Source: Lachnospiraceae bacterium (GTDB lineage Bacteria > Bacillota > Clostridia > Lachnospirales > Lachnospiraceae). From it: a stretch of DNA of 64,000 bases. Below are positions 27,597 through 36,338 of the stretch, piece after piece (positions within the stretch are counted from its first letter, which is position 1; the number at the start of each line of letters is the position of its first letter). A program made the translations under genes and the position numbers. The stretch lies in assembly GCA_900753305.1 (NCBI GenBank), contig CAADYR010000146.1, positions 1-64,000 on the forward strand, read 5' to 3'. A model generated the notes under the pieces. It had not been told where the DNA came from. It saw only the letters and a program-made list of their open reading frames with translations, and made no database searches.

Positions 27597-28685
27597 ATGA
27601 AAAAGATATTGATACTTGCCAATTCAGCAAGCGGGTTGTATGATTTTAGAAACGAGCTGTTACTCAGGCTGTTGAAAGAAGGATATGAAGTACATATCAG
27701 TCTGCCCGATGAAGACAAGGTTCCGGAGCTTGCAGCAGAAGGCTGCAGGGTATATCATACACCATTAGACAGAAGAGGAATGAACCCTGTCAGGGATATG
27801 AAGCTGATGCAGGCATATGACCGGCTGTTGGCGCAGATAAAACCTGATGTGGTCCTGACTTATACGATAAAGCCCAATATATATGGCAATTTGTGCTGCC
27901 GCCGCCGCCATATTCCTTATCTTGTGAATATTACAGGACTTGGCTCTGTTTTTGAAAATGGCGGTATGGTACAGAAGTTAGTAGTATTTCTCTACAGGAT
28001 GGCATTGAAATCAGCTTCCTGTATCTTTTTCCAGAATGAAACGAACAGAGAAATCTTTGAAAAGTATGGAATCAGAGGAAAGAAATCGAGGCTGGTATCG
28101 GGTTCCGGCGTGAATCTGGAAAGACATTGTGCAGAAGAATATCCGGCACAGACAGAACCTGTCAGATTCCTGTATGTTGGCAGACTTATGAAGGAAAAGG
28201 GCATAGAGGAACTGCTGTATGCTGCCAGAGCAATGAAGCAGGAATATCCTGATGTAATATTTGAACTGGTCGGCTATTACGAGGATGATTATAAATCCAT
28301 CATAGAACAGTATGAAAAAGAAGGAATTGTCACATTGACCGGTTATCAGAAGATCATGCATCCTTATTATCAAAAGGCGTGGGCTGTTCTGATGCCGAGC
28401 TATCATGAGGGAATGTCCAATGTGGTTCTGGAAGCAAGTGCTACTGCAAGACCTGTACTGGCATCAGATATTCCGGGGTGCCGTGAAGGTTATGACGAAG
28501 GAATAACAGGATTTGGATATCCGGCAAGAGACAAAGAAGCGCTGCTTGCAGCCCTTCGTAAGTTTATGGCACTTTCCTATGAAGAGAAAAAGCAGATGGG
28601 ACTCAATGCCAGAACCAAAATGGAGCGTGAATTCGACCGCCAACAGGTCGTGAATGCATATATAGAAGAAATCAAGTCATTATAA
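27597..28685 (+). CDS. Glycosyltransferase family 4, PglA/EpsD-like
   Basis: 362 residues, GT-B fold without membrane segments. TYTIKPNIYGNL and the NITGLGSVFEN segment are typical of PglA-type enzymes that add the second sugar (GalNAc in Campylobacter) to an undecaprenyl-diphosphate amino sugar. The donor site shows YVGRLMKEKGI and SYHEGMSNVVLEASA with the E-x7-E pattern. The start lies 5 bases after the ATP-grasp stop. Position right after the initiating enzymes fits second-sugar addition. Confidence 0.85.
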   Translation: MKKILILANSASGLYDFRNELLLRLLKEGYEVHISLPDEDKVPELAAEGCRVYHTPLDRRGMNPVRDMKLMQAYDRLLAQIKPDVVLTYTIKPNIYGNLCCRRRHIPYLVNITGLGSVFENGGMVQKLVVFLYRMALKSASCIFFQNETNREIFEKYGIRGKKSRLVSGSGVNLERHCAEEYPAQTEPVRFLYVGRLMKEKGIEELLYAARAMKQEYPDVIFELVGYYEDDYKSIIEQYEKEGIVTLTGYQKIMHPYYQKAWAVLMPSYHEGMSNVVLEASATARPVLASDIPGCREGYDEGITGFGYPARDKEALLAALRKFMALSYEEKKQMGLNARTKMEREFDRQQVVNAYIEEIKSL

Positions 28686-28703
28686 ACAATGGAGGATAAA
28701 AAG

Positions 28704-30020
28704 ATGAGTTTATACGAGGATATTGTAAACGGAAAAGAGAAATTATCATTAGTTGGATTGGGCTATGTAGGTATGCCGATCGCAGTTGCTTTTGCAAGAA
28801 AGATCAAAGTCGTAGGTTTTGACTTAAATGCAGCCAAAATTGACTTATATAAGTCCGGTGTAGATCCTACAAACGAAGTTGGCGATGATGTGATCAAGAA
28901 TACAACAGTAGAATTTACTGCTGATCCATCCAGATTAAAGGAAGCCAAGTTCCATATCGTAGCAGTGCCTACTCCTGTAAATGATGACCATACACCTGAT
29001 CTTACACCGGTAGAAGGTGCGAGCCGTATTCTGGGACAGAACTTAACCAAGGGCTCCATTGTTGTATTTGAATCTACAGTATATCCTGGTGTAACAGAAG
29101 ATATCTGTGTGCCAATCCTGGAGAAGGAATCAGGATTAAAATGTGGTGTAGATTTTAAGATCGGTTATTCACCTGAGCGTATCAATCCTGGCGATAAGGT
29201 TCACAGATTAGAGACAATTACCAAGATCGTATCCGGTATGGATGCAGAAACACTGGATGAAGTAGCCCATATCTATGAACTTGTTGTAGAGGCAGGGGTT
29301 TACCGTGCAGAGAGCATCAAGGTAGCAGAGGCTGCAAAGGTTATTGAGAACAGCCAGAGAGATATCAATATCGCATTTATGAATGAGTTGTCCATTATCT
29401 TTAACAAAATGGGTATTGATACGAAATCCGTATTATCAGCAGCAGGAACCAAGTGGAATTTCCTGAAATTCCAGCCGGGACTTGTAGGTGGACACTGTAT
29501 CGGTGTTGATCCTTACTATCTGACTTATAAGGCAGAGCAGTTAGGCTATCATTCACAGATCATTCTGTCAGGTCGTCGTATCAATGATGATATGGGCAAG
29601 TATGTAGCAGAGAATCTGGTAAAAAATCTGATCAAGGCAGACATCCCTGTAAAGAGTGCCAAGGTAGCTATTCTGGGCTTTACCTTCAAGGAAAACTGTC
29701 CGGATACCAGAAATACCAAGGTTATCGATATTTATAAAGAATTACAGGAATATGGTATTACTCCTATGGTAGTTGACCCTGCCGCTGATGCAGCAGAAGC
29801 CAAGAGACTCTATGGTATTACTTTTAATTCCATGGAAGATATCAAAGATATGGATGCGGTTATCGTTGCTGTATCCCATAAGCAGTTCCTGACACTGGAT
29901 AAGGAGAAGATCAGTTCCCTTTACAGCAAGACAAATGCGAAGAAAGTATTAGTTGATATCAAGGGAATCTTTGACAGAAAAGAATATAGCACAGAGGATT
30001 ATATTTACTGGAGATTGTAA
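28704..30020 (+). CDS. UDP-N-acetyl-hexosamine 6-dehydrogenase (TviB/WbpO-like)
   Basis: About 438 residues in the UDP-glucose/GDP-mannose dehydrogenase family. GLGYVG (18-23) binds NAD, and GLVGGHCIGVDPYYL holds the catalytic cysteine C265. FTFKENCPDTRNTK marks the C-terminal UDP-binding domain. The sequence follows the TviB/WbpO/WbpA group that oxidises UDP-GlcNAc or UDP-GalNAc to the uronic acid in two NAD-dependent steps. ATG 28704 follows GGAGG at 28690-28694; the ATG at 28689 overlaps that site. A TviC-like epimerase lies one gene downstream, so UDP-GalNAcA is the probable product. Confidence 0.9.
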   Translation: MSLYEDIVNGKEKLSLVGLGYVGMPIAVAFARKIKVVGFDLNAAKIDLYKSGVDPTNEVGDDVIKNTTVEFTADPSRLKEAKFHIVAVPTPVNDDHTPDLTPVEGASRILGQNLTKGSIVVFESTVYPGVTEDICVPILEKESGLKCGVDFKIGYSPERINPGDKVHRLETITKIVSGMDAETLDEVAHIYELVVEAGVYRAESIKVAEAAKVIENSQRDINIAFMNELSIIFNKMGIDTKSVLSAAGTKWNFLKFQPGLVGGHCIGVDPYYLTYKAEQLGYHSQIILSGRRINDDMGKYVAENLVKNLIKADIPVKSAKVAILGFTFKENCPDTRNTKVIDIYKELQEYGITPMVVDPAADAAEAKRLYGITFNSMEDIKDMDAVIVAVSHKQFLTLDKEKISSLYSKTNAKKVLVDIKGIFDRKEYSTEDYIYWRL

Positions 30021-30026
30021 TTGTAC

Positions 30027-31409
30027 ATGAAAAGAAAATGGCAGAAGCTACTTTTATTTATATTCTTATTGATAATATTTATGGGTAGCTTCCTGCTCTT
30101 TGGAAGCAGAACCTATACAGATACCGGCAGTTATGAAGTAATGTCGCCGATCAGGGAACCGTTTTATGGTGTGTTCTTAAGTATCTACAGAAGTTTATTC
30201 GGAGAACATAGCTACACTGCAGTTGCATTGACACAGAATATATTTGCAGTCACTGTATGTTATTTGCTGCTGGAATATATTATAGAGTCAAATCACATTC
30301 ATTCTGTGGTAACGAAATCTGCAATGCTGATCGCTGTTTTAATGCCTTATATAGTAACCCCTTTTTTTACAGTATCACGTATGGTCATTGCGAATGCAAT
30401 CATAACAGAAGGAATCACTCTGTCATTATATAATCTCTATTTTTATTTTTTACTGCATATAGTATGGGAAAAACAGGCAGATCAGAAAAAATATGTAACA
30501 TACAGTATAGTAAGCCTTGTAATTGCCTTTATCCTTACCTTGACAAGAGGACAGATGCTGGTTACAGTCATTGCATGGTTCATTGTTGAAGCAGTGGCAC
30601 TGCATATACGGTATCGAAAACAGGATTCCGGATTATTTTGGAAAAACATGTGCATCTGTGTCCTGCTTGTGATCATAACAATTGCTCTCAGGACGTTTTC
30701 AGTAGGAATCTATAACTATGTAAATAATGGGGCATTTTCTCAGACACCTTATGGTAAGGTAACACTGTTTACCAATGTATTATATGTGTCACAGAGGGAT
30801 GCTGATCAGAATATAGAGGATGATACACTTAGAACATTGTATGACCGGATTTATGATAAAGCAGTAGAGCAGGGTGTTTTATATGGAAATGCACCGAGTG
30901 GATTAACTGCAGAGGCAGAATTTTTCTCCAGCGCACATGACACGTTAAAAATGGATATTATAGAGGCAGAACTTACAGATTATATAGAGAAAACATACGG
31001 AAATGTGAGCTATCTGGAACGGTTGAAACTGATGGATCAGATGGCAGGCAATATGATGAAAGCTGTTTTGAGAGACTGCATACCTGCTTATATGGTTCAT
31101 TATATGAGAAATATTGCGGTAGGATTGATTCGAAGTGTAGCAGTTCTCAATCCGTTATTATATATTCCGGTTATATGTGGATACTTATTTTTGATCATTG
31201 CAGGAATTTATCTGGGAATAAAAGAGAAAGAATATAAGGTGTTGGGTTTTTGGGGGCTGACAGCATTGCTGACAGCAGGTATGACCGGAGCTGTATCACT
31301 TACGATTATGTGTCTTTCCAGATATATGATATATAATACTTCCTTAATCTATTTATGTGGTATTTTAATACTGTGGAAAATTACAGGAAGAAGAAAAGAG
31401 GATAAATAA
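30027..31409 (+). CDS. Polytopic membrane protein, GT-C-like (paralogue of 36339-37712)
   Basis: About 460 residues with roughly ten hydrophobic segments. After the first segment an outer loop reads DTGSYEVMSPIREPFYGVFL; the gene at 36339 has the matching DAQSYIDMASDREPIYPLFL. Both also share a loop with a YV-N/S-x-G-F and LYV...D...I-DD pattern and a C-terminal block around CIP. They are paralogues of an unnamed membrane family. The D-x-x-SY element in the first outer loop suggests GT-C activity. ATG 30027 is used; a TTG at 30021 is also possible. It splits the TviB-like and TviC-like genes. Confidence 0.5.
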   Translation: MKRKWQKLLLFIFLLIIFMGSFLLFGSRTYTDTGSYEVMSPIREPFYGVFLSIYRSLFGEHSYTAVALTQNIFAVTVCYLLLEYIIESNHIHSVVTKSAMLIAVLMPYIVTPFFTVSRMVIANAIITEGITLSLYNLYFYFLLHIVWEKQADQKKYVTYSIVSLVIAFILTLTRGQMLVTVIAWFIVEAVALHIRYRKQDSGLFWKNMCICVLLVIITIALRTFSVGIYNYVNNGAFSQTPYGKVTLFTNVLYVSQRDADQNIEDDTLRTLYDRIYDKAVEQGVLYGNAPSGLTAEAEFFSSAHDTLKMDIIEAELTDYIEKTYGNVSYLERLKLMDQMAGNMMKAVLRDCIPAYMVHYMRNIAVGLIRSVAVLNPLLYIPVICGYLFLIIAGIYLGIKEKEYKVLGFWGLTALLTAGMTGAVSLTIMCLSRYMIYNTSLIYLCGILILWKITGRRKEDK

Positions 31410-31410
31410 G

Positions 31411-32385
31411 ATGGGTTATAAAAATCTGAAATTTGATGAAAAGAGTGTATTCCTTGTAACAGGTGGTGCCGGTTTTATCGGTTCTAATCTGTGTGAGGCA
31501 TTAACAGATATGGGATATCAGGTAAGATGTCTGGATGATCTGTCTACGGGACGTGAGGAAAATGTAAAGCTGCTTCAGGACAGACCTAACTACACCTTTA
31601 TCAAGGGAGATATCAAAGATCTGGATACCTGTATGAAGGCATGCGAGGGCGTTGATTATGTCATGAATCAGGCCGCATGGGGTTCTGTTCCCAGAAGTAT
31701 TGAGATGCCTTTATTCTATGAGCGTAACAACATTATGGGTACTCTGAACATGATGGAAGCAGCCAGACAGAATGGCGTAAAGAAGTTTGTTTATGCATCC
31801 AGTTCTTCTGTATACGGGGATCATCCGGTTCTGCCTAAGAAAGAGGGACAGGAAGGTAATCTGTTATCTCCTTATGCATTAACAAAGCGCGTAGATGAAG
31901 AGTATGGTAAACTTTACAAGAGACTGTACGGACTGGACACTTACGGACTCCGTTATTTCAATGTATTCGGACGCAGACAGGACCCTAACGGTGCATATGC
32001 AGCAGTTATTCCGAAGTTCATCAAGCAGCTTCTGGATGGTGAAGTGCCTACGATCAATGGTGATGGCAAGCAGTCCAGAGACTTTACCTATATTGATAAT
32101 GTTATCGAAGCAAATATGAAGGCATGTCTGGCTCCTTCAGAAGCAGCAGGACAGGCATTTAACATTGCTTACGGTGGAAGAGAGTATTTAATTGATATTT
32201 ATTATGACCTTTGCAAGGCATTGGGTAAGAATGTAGAACCTCATTTCGGACCTGACAGAGCCGGCGATATCAAGCATTCCAATGCTGATATTACCAAGGC
32301 GAAAGAGCTTCTGGGATATGATCCGGATTATGATTTCTCCAAGGGCATTGCACTGGCAATCGACTGGTATAAGGCTAATCTATGA
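31411..32385 (+). CDS. UDP-N-acetylhexosamine(uronate) 4-epimerase (TviC/WbpP-like)
   Basis: 324 residues of the extended SDR epimerase family. VTGGAGFIGSN (16-26) binds NAD, YASSSSVYGD gives the catalytic serine and SPYALTKR gives Y155/K159. The NQAAWGSVPRS stretch and overall length match WbpP/TviC, which interconvert GlcNAc and GalNAc forms of UDP sugars or their uronates. With the TviB-like dehydrogenase it should make UDP-GalNAcA as in Vi antigen synthesis. It follows the membrane protein by one base and overlaps the DUF2334 gene by 4 bases (ATGA). Confidence 0.9.
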   Translation: MGYKNLKFDEKSVFLVTGGAGFIGSNLCEALTDMGYQVRCLDDLSTGREENVKLLQDRPNYTFIKGDIKDLDTCMKACEGVDYVMNQAAWGSVPRSIEMPLFYERNNIMGTLNMMEAARQNGVKKFVYASSSSVYGDHPVLPKKEGQEGNLLSPYALTKRVDEEYGKLYKRLYGLDTYGLRYFNVFGRRQDPNGAYAAVIPKFIKQLLDGEVPTINGDGKQSRDFTYIDNVIEANMKACLAPSEAAGQAFNIAYGGREYLIDIYYDLCKALGKNVEPHFGPDRAGDIKHSNADITKAKELLGYDPDYDFSKGIALAIDWYKANL

Positions 32386-33125
32386 AAATAACGATCAGAA
32401 TGGACGATATTACGCCTGATATGGATTGGACAAAGTTCCTTAGATTTAAGGAACTTTGTGATCTGTATCAGGTCAAACCGCTTATAGGGGTAGTTCCTGA
32501 TAATCAGGATACTATGCTTCATATTGAGAAACCAAGAACAGATTTCTGGGAGTATCTGCATGCCTTACAGAAAGAAGGCTGGTGCATTGCACAACATGGA
32601 TGTACGCATATCTACAGCACACATAAAAAGGGCTGTTTCCCATTGAATTCTCTCTCTGAATATGCAGGACTCTGCTATGAAGAACAATATGATTCTTTAA
32701 GAAAAGGACAGCAGATATTAAAAGAACATCACATTGATACAGATATATTTATGGCACCGGCTCATTCCTACGATTATAATACTCTGAAGGCTTTAAAAGA
32801 GCTGGGGTTTCATAAAGTAACGGATGGATTTGGCAGGCAGCCATATCAGTGGCAGGGCCTGACTTTTTATCCTATTTCTTTTAAGCAGAGCAGCAGCCTG
32901 AAGCAGGAAGCGGGGTATACAACTTTTGTCATTCATGCCAATACAATGAATGATAAAGATTTTGCAAGATATGAGCAGATGTTTGAACAGCATAAGGACA
33001 AGCTGATTTCCTATACGGAGTATTTGCAGGCTGATACAGTTGTGCGGGGAGTAATTGGTCATTGGGTGGAACACCTGAAGGCATTAAGTAAATATGTGTT
33101 GGTTCAGATAAAAAGCAGACTTTAG
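32382..33125 (+). CDS. DUF2334-type polysaccharide deacetylase-like protein
   Basis: 247 residues, no signal peptide. RMDDI (6-10) supplies the Asp pair and QHGCTH (71-76) the His-x3-His metal ligands of the NodB/CE4-like barrel in its DUF2334 form, and MAPAHSYD lies further on as the third motif. Such enzymes remove N-acetyl groups from sugars with a divalent metal. As a cytosolic protein translationally coupled to the UDP-GalNAcA epimerase (4-base overlap), it might act on a nucleotide- or lipid-linked sugar before export; this is inference. Confidence 0.75.
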   Translation: MKITIRMDDITPDMDWTKFLRFKELCDLYQVKPLIGVVPDNQDTMLHIEKPRTDFWEYLHALQKEGWCIAQHGCTHIYSTHKKGCFPLNSLSEYAGLCYEEQYDSLRKGQQILKEHHIDTDIFMAPAHSYDYNTLKALKELGFHKVTDGFGRQPYQWQGLTFYPISFKQSSSLKQEAGYTTFVIHANTMNDKDFARYEQMFEQHKDKLISYTEYLQADTVVRGVIGHWVEHLKALSKYVLVQIKSRL

Positions 33126-33160
33126 AATTTCTGAAGACAGATAAAAGGAGGTGTGGGTAT

Positions 33161-34333
33161 ATGGCTGAACAAAAGGCAGATGAGAAAACAGTCAGAGTTT
33201 TGCATGTGCTCGGTACTACGAATCTGGGTGGTGCAGAAAGCAGGATTATGGAACTCTACCGTTGTATTGACAGAAACAGGGTTCAATTTGACTTTCTGGT
33301 CCATACCAGGGAGGATGGACATTATAGTGAGGAGATTCGTTCACTGGGTGGTCATATATACAGCCTTCCAAGATTCAAATTTTTCAATATAGTCCAATAT
33401 CGCAGGGCAATACACACTTTCTTTAAAGAACATACGGAATTTACGGTCGTACAGGGGCATATGACCAGTACGGCATCTATTTATCTTCCAATTGCCAAAA
33501 AGGAATATGCCAAACAGTCATTACCGTTAATAACGGCAGCTCACGCCAGAAGTGCAGGCGTGGACAAGGGACTAAAAGGCATTGCAACCAGAATATTGCG
33601 TTTCCCTCTAAAGAACAGAGCAGATTATCTGTTTACATGCTCCAAAGAGGCAGGAATTGCAGTATATGGGAAAAAAGCAGTCAGAGAGGGAAGAGTATGG
33701 ACAATTCCCAATGCCATAGATACGCAGCGTTTCCGGTTCAGGCAGGATGTGCGTGATGAGGTACGCAGTGAACTTGGAATCCAGAACAAATTTGTAATAG
33801 GACATGTAGGACGTTTTGGATTTATGAAAAACCACACATATCTGGTGGATATTTTTGCAAAAGTATGTGAAAAGCGGGAAGATGCGGTTCTTGTTATGAT
33901 CGGCAAAGGAGAACAGGAAGAGGCTATACGTGAAAAGATCAAAGGGCTTGGACTGGAGGACAGGGCATATTTCCTTGGAAACAGATATGATGTCGAGAAA
34001 TATTATCAGGCATTTGACTATTTTGTATTTCCTTCTACGTTTGAAGGTCTGCCCGGAAGTGTAGCAGAAGCGCAGGCAGCAGGGCTTCATTGTCTGGTCT
34101 CTGATAAGATAACGAAAGAAGTTGCGCTTACCGGTCTTGTATCATACCGAAGCATAGAGGAACCTTCACAATTGTGGGCAGATGAGATCCTTAAGAATGT
34201 GCAGGCAGCATTGATCCGTGAAGATACAGGAGAAGCAATTGTACAGAAAGGATTCGATGTGAGAAGACAGGCTGTACAAATGGCAGAATTTTATCGGACA
34301 GGGAAAAATCCGGCGGGACATATTACAGAATAG
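33161..34333 (+). CDS. Glycosyltransferase family 4 (EpsF-like)
   Basis: 390 residues, GT-B. The N-terminal LHVLGTTNLGGAESRIMELYR matches the EpsF-type GGAE motif, GHVGRFGFMKNH opens the donor domain and STFEGLPGSVAEAQA carries the E-x7-E catalytic pattern. A strong AAAGGAGGTG ribosome site precedes the ATG. It probably adds a sugar of the repeat unit at the inner membrane face. Sugar specificity is not visible. Confidence 0.85.
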   Translation: MAEQKADEKTVRVLHVLGTTNLGGAESRIMELYRCIDRNRVQFDFLVHTREDGHYSEEIRSLGGHIYSLPRFKFFNIVQYRRAIHTFFKEHTEFTVVQGHMTSTASIYLPIAKKEYAKQSLPLITAAHARSAGVDKGLKGIATRILRFPLKNRADYLFTCSKEAGIAVYGKKAVREGRVWTIPNAIDTQRFRFRQDVRDEVRSELGIQNKFVIGHVGRFGFMKNHTYLVDIFAKVCEKREDAVLVMIGKGEQEEAIREKIKGLGLEDRAYFLGNRYDVEKYYQAFDYFVFPSTFEGLPGSVAEAQAAGLHCLVSDKITKEVALTGLVSYRSIEEPSQLWADEILKNVQAALIREDTGEAIVQKGFDVRRQAVQMAEFYRTGKNPAGHITE

Positions 34334-34351
34334 AGAAAGCAGGTTGACATA

Positions 34352-35137
34352 ATGATAGATGTTATATATCAGAAGAAATTTTTGAAAGTAAATCAGATAT
34401 GGTATCCGGGTAAACGAACAGTAGGATCACTTCTTAAGGAAAAGAGAAAGGCGGATATTCTGTTTGTTCATGGAGCACCGATAGAGGAAACAAAAGGCAG
34501 TTTCCGGGGCTGGCAGGAATATCATACCTGCAGAAATGATCTGACGATTTCTGAGGAAGATATGTTGACAAATATAAATAAAGCTGTGAAGTACCAGTTC
34601 CGCCGCAGTGAAAAAGACAATATTGAAATTGCCTTTTATACAAAAGAAGATATCGAGAAAAATCCACAGCTGATTGAGACTTTTCGGGATATATATGAGA
34701 GAATGTACCGGTCAAAAGGCTCAGATACGAAGTTGAATGTAACAGCAATTGAAAGATATCTGGCAGCAGATGGTATTATTTTCTCAGCAGCAATACATGA
34801 AGGAGAAGTTCTGGTATTTCATTCCTATATTTGTGATAACGAAGAAGCTAGACTTCTTCATTCTGCATCCTGCTTTAGAGAAGAGAGCGCAGACCAGTCA
34901 ATGATAGGAAGAGCCAATAAGAGATTGCATTGGGAAGATATTAAGTACTTTAAGCAAAAAGGGCTGCTGCGATATGACTGGGGTGGAATCTCAGATTTTG
35001 AGAACCCGAATGGAATTGATGAATTTAAATTGAAATTTGGTGGAGAAAAGATAACGTATTATAACATTTTCGCAGGAAATACTGTATTAGGTAAGGCTGC
35101 AGTTTTGGCGATGAAAGCAATGAAAAAGGTAAACTGA
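34352..35137 (+). CDS. FemAB/GNAT-like acyl- or aminoacyltransferase
   Basis: 261 residues, soluble. The C-terminal half has the GNAT-like fold of the FemAB/BioF2 family: FSAAIHEGEVLVFHSYI (144-160), the nearly invariant YDWGGI (208-213) and FKLKFGGE (225-232). True Fem proteins are longer (about 330-420 residues with two domains) and move amino acids from tRNA to lipid II. This shorter form inside a glycan locus may attach an amino acid or acyl group to an amino sugar, which is inference. It lies between two GT4 genes, 3 bases before the second. Confidence 0.7.
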   Translation: MIDVIYQKKFLKVNQIWYPGKRTVGSLLKEKRKADILFVHGAPIEETKGSFRGWQEYHTCRNDLTISEEDMLTNINKAVKYQFRRSEKDNIEIAFYTKEDIEKNPQLIETFRDIYERMYRSKGSDTKLNVTAIERYLAADGIIFSAAIHEGEVLVFHSYICDNEEARLLHSASCFREESADQSMIGRANKRLHWEDIKYFKQKGLLRYDWGGISDFENPNGIDEFKLKFGGEKITYYNIFAGNTVLGKAAVLAMKAMKKVN

Positions 35138-35140
35138 TAT

Positions 35141-36325
35141 ATGGAAACATCCACAAAAATCAAAGTCATGCTGATCGTTCCAATGCTTGATCAGGGCGGA
35201 TTGGAGCGTGTGTGTGCGTTAACGGCACAGTTATTGAAAACTAAATATGAAGTGCATCTGGTCGTATTTAATACGGAAGGTATGATTTATGATGTGAGTG
35301 GAGTACATTTGATCGATTTGCATCTGGGTGCTGTATCCGGCAAACTGGGTAAAGCAGTTAATGTATATAAACGGGTCAGACAGGTAAAAAAGCTGAAGAA
35401 GCAATTAGGAATCCAGATCAGTTACAGCTTTGGACAGACTGCGAATATGGTAAATGTATTATCTAAATGTCATGATAAGACCTGGGCAGGAATCAGGGGA
35501 TATGGTGCGTTGGAGGACCACAGGCAGATGCAGTTCGTATGTAAGCGTGCAGACAGAATGGTAAGCTGTACGAAAATTATGGAACAGGAAATAGAAATGT
35601 CCTATCCTGTAAAAAGTTCGGCGACCTTGTATAATCCCTGCAATTTAGAGGAAATCAGTGCCCTATCTCAGAAAAATATTGATGAGAAGACGGCAGAATT
35701 CCTGGAAAGATCAGGTCCAACAATAGTTTCTATGGGACGGGCGCACGATGTAAAAGGTTTCTGGCACTTGATCAAGAGTATTAAGCTTGTACAGAAACGG
35801 GTACCGGATGTGAAACTTATGATAATTGGAGACGGTGATTACAGTGAATACCGGAAACTGGCCAGGGAACTGGATATAGAAGAACAGGTTCTGTTCACCG
35901 GAGTACAGAAGAATCCCTTTGCATTGTTAGCACGGGCAGATGTATACGCATTGACTTCGGACAGCGAAGGCTTTCCAAATGCATTGATCGAAGCAATGGC
36001 AGTAGGATTGCCCTGTGTCAGTGTCAATTGTAAAACAGGACCTGCTGAGATCCTGCAGGATGATTACATGCAATGTAGTGTACAGGATAAGGTATACCAT
36101 GCAGATTATGGGATACTTACACCGATCTTTTATGGGGACAAGAATCTTGATGCCGGCATGATTTCACAGGAAGAGGAAATATTTGCCGGAGAATTGGCGG
36201 AATTATTACTGGATCAGGAACTTATGACTTCATACCGGAGTAAGGCACTGTATCGCGCAAGTCAATTTAGTGTGGATGCATACGTTAGGGAAATTGATAA
36301 ATTAATTGCACAGGAATTAGTATGA
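35141..36325 (+). CDS. Glycosyltransferase family 4
   Basis: 394 residues, GT-B. The N-terminal MLIVPMLDQGGLERVC is the GG-x-ER-V acceptor-domain motif, SMGRAHDVKGF opens the donor domain and TSDSEGFPNALIEAMAVGLP carries E-x7-E. The pattern is that of PglJ/PglH-like enzymes that extend lipid-linked oligosaccharides. It starts 3 bases after the FemAB-like gene and ends 13 bases before a GT-C-like membrane protein. Donor is unknown. Confidence 0.85.
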   Translation: METSTKIKVMLIVPMLDQGGLERVCALTAQLLKTKYEVHLVVFNTEGMIYDVSGVHLIDLHLGAVSGKLGKAVNVYKRVRQVKKLKKQLGIQISYSFGQTANMVNVLSKCHDKTWAGIRGYGALEDHRQMQFVCKRADRMVSCTKIMEQEIEMSYPVKSSATLYNPCNLEEISALSQKNIDEKTAEFLERSGPTIVSMGRAHDVKGFWHLIKSIKLVQKRVPDVKLMIIGDGDYSEYRKLARELDIEEQVLFTGVQKNPFALLARADVYALTSDSEGFPNALIEAMAVGLPCVSVNCKTGPAEILQDDYMQCSVQDKVYHADYGILTPIFYGDKNLDAGMISQEEEIFAGELAELLLDQELMTSYRSKALYRASQFSVDAYVREIDKLIAQELV

Positions 36326-36338
36326 CCGGAGGTAGAAA

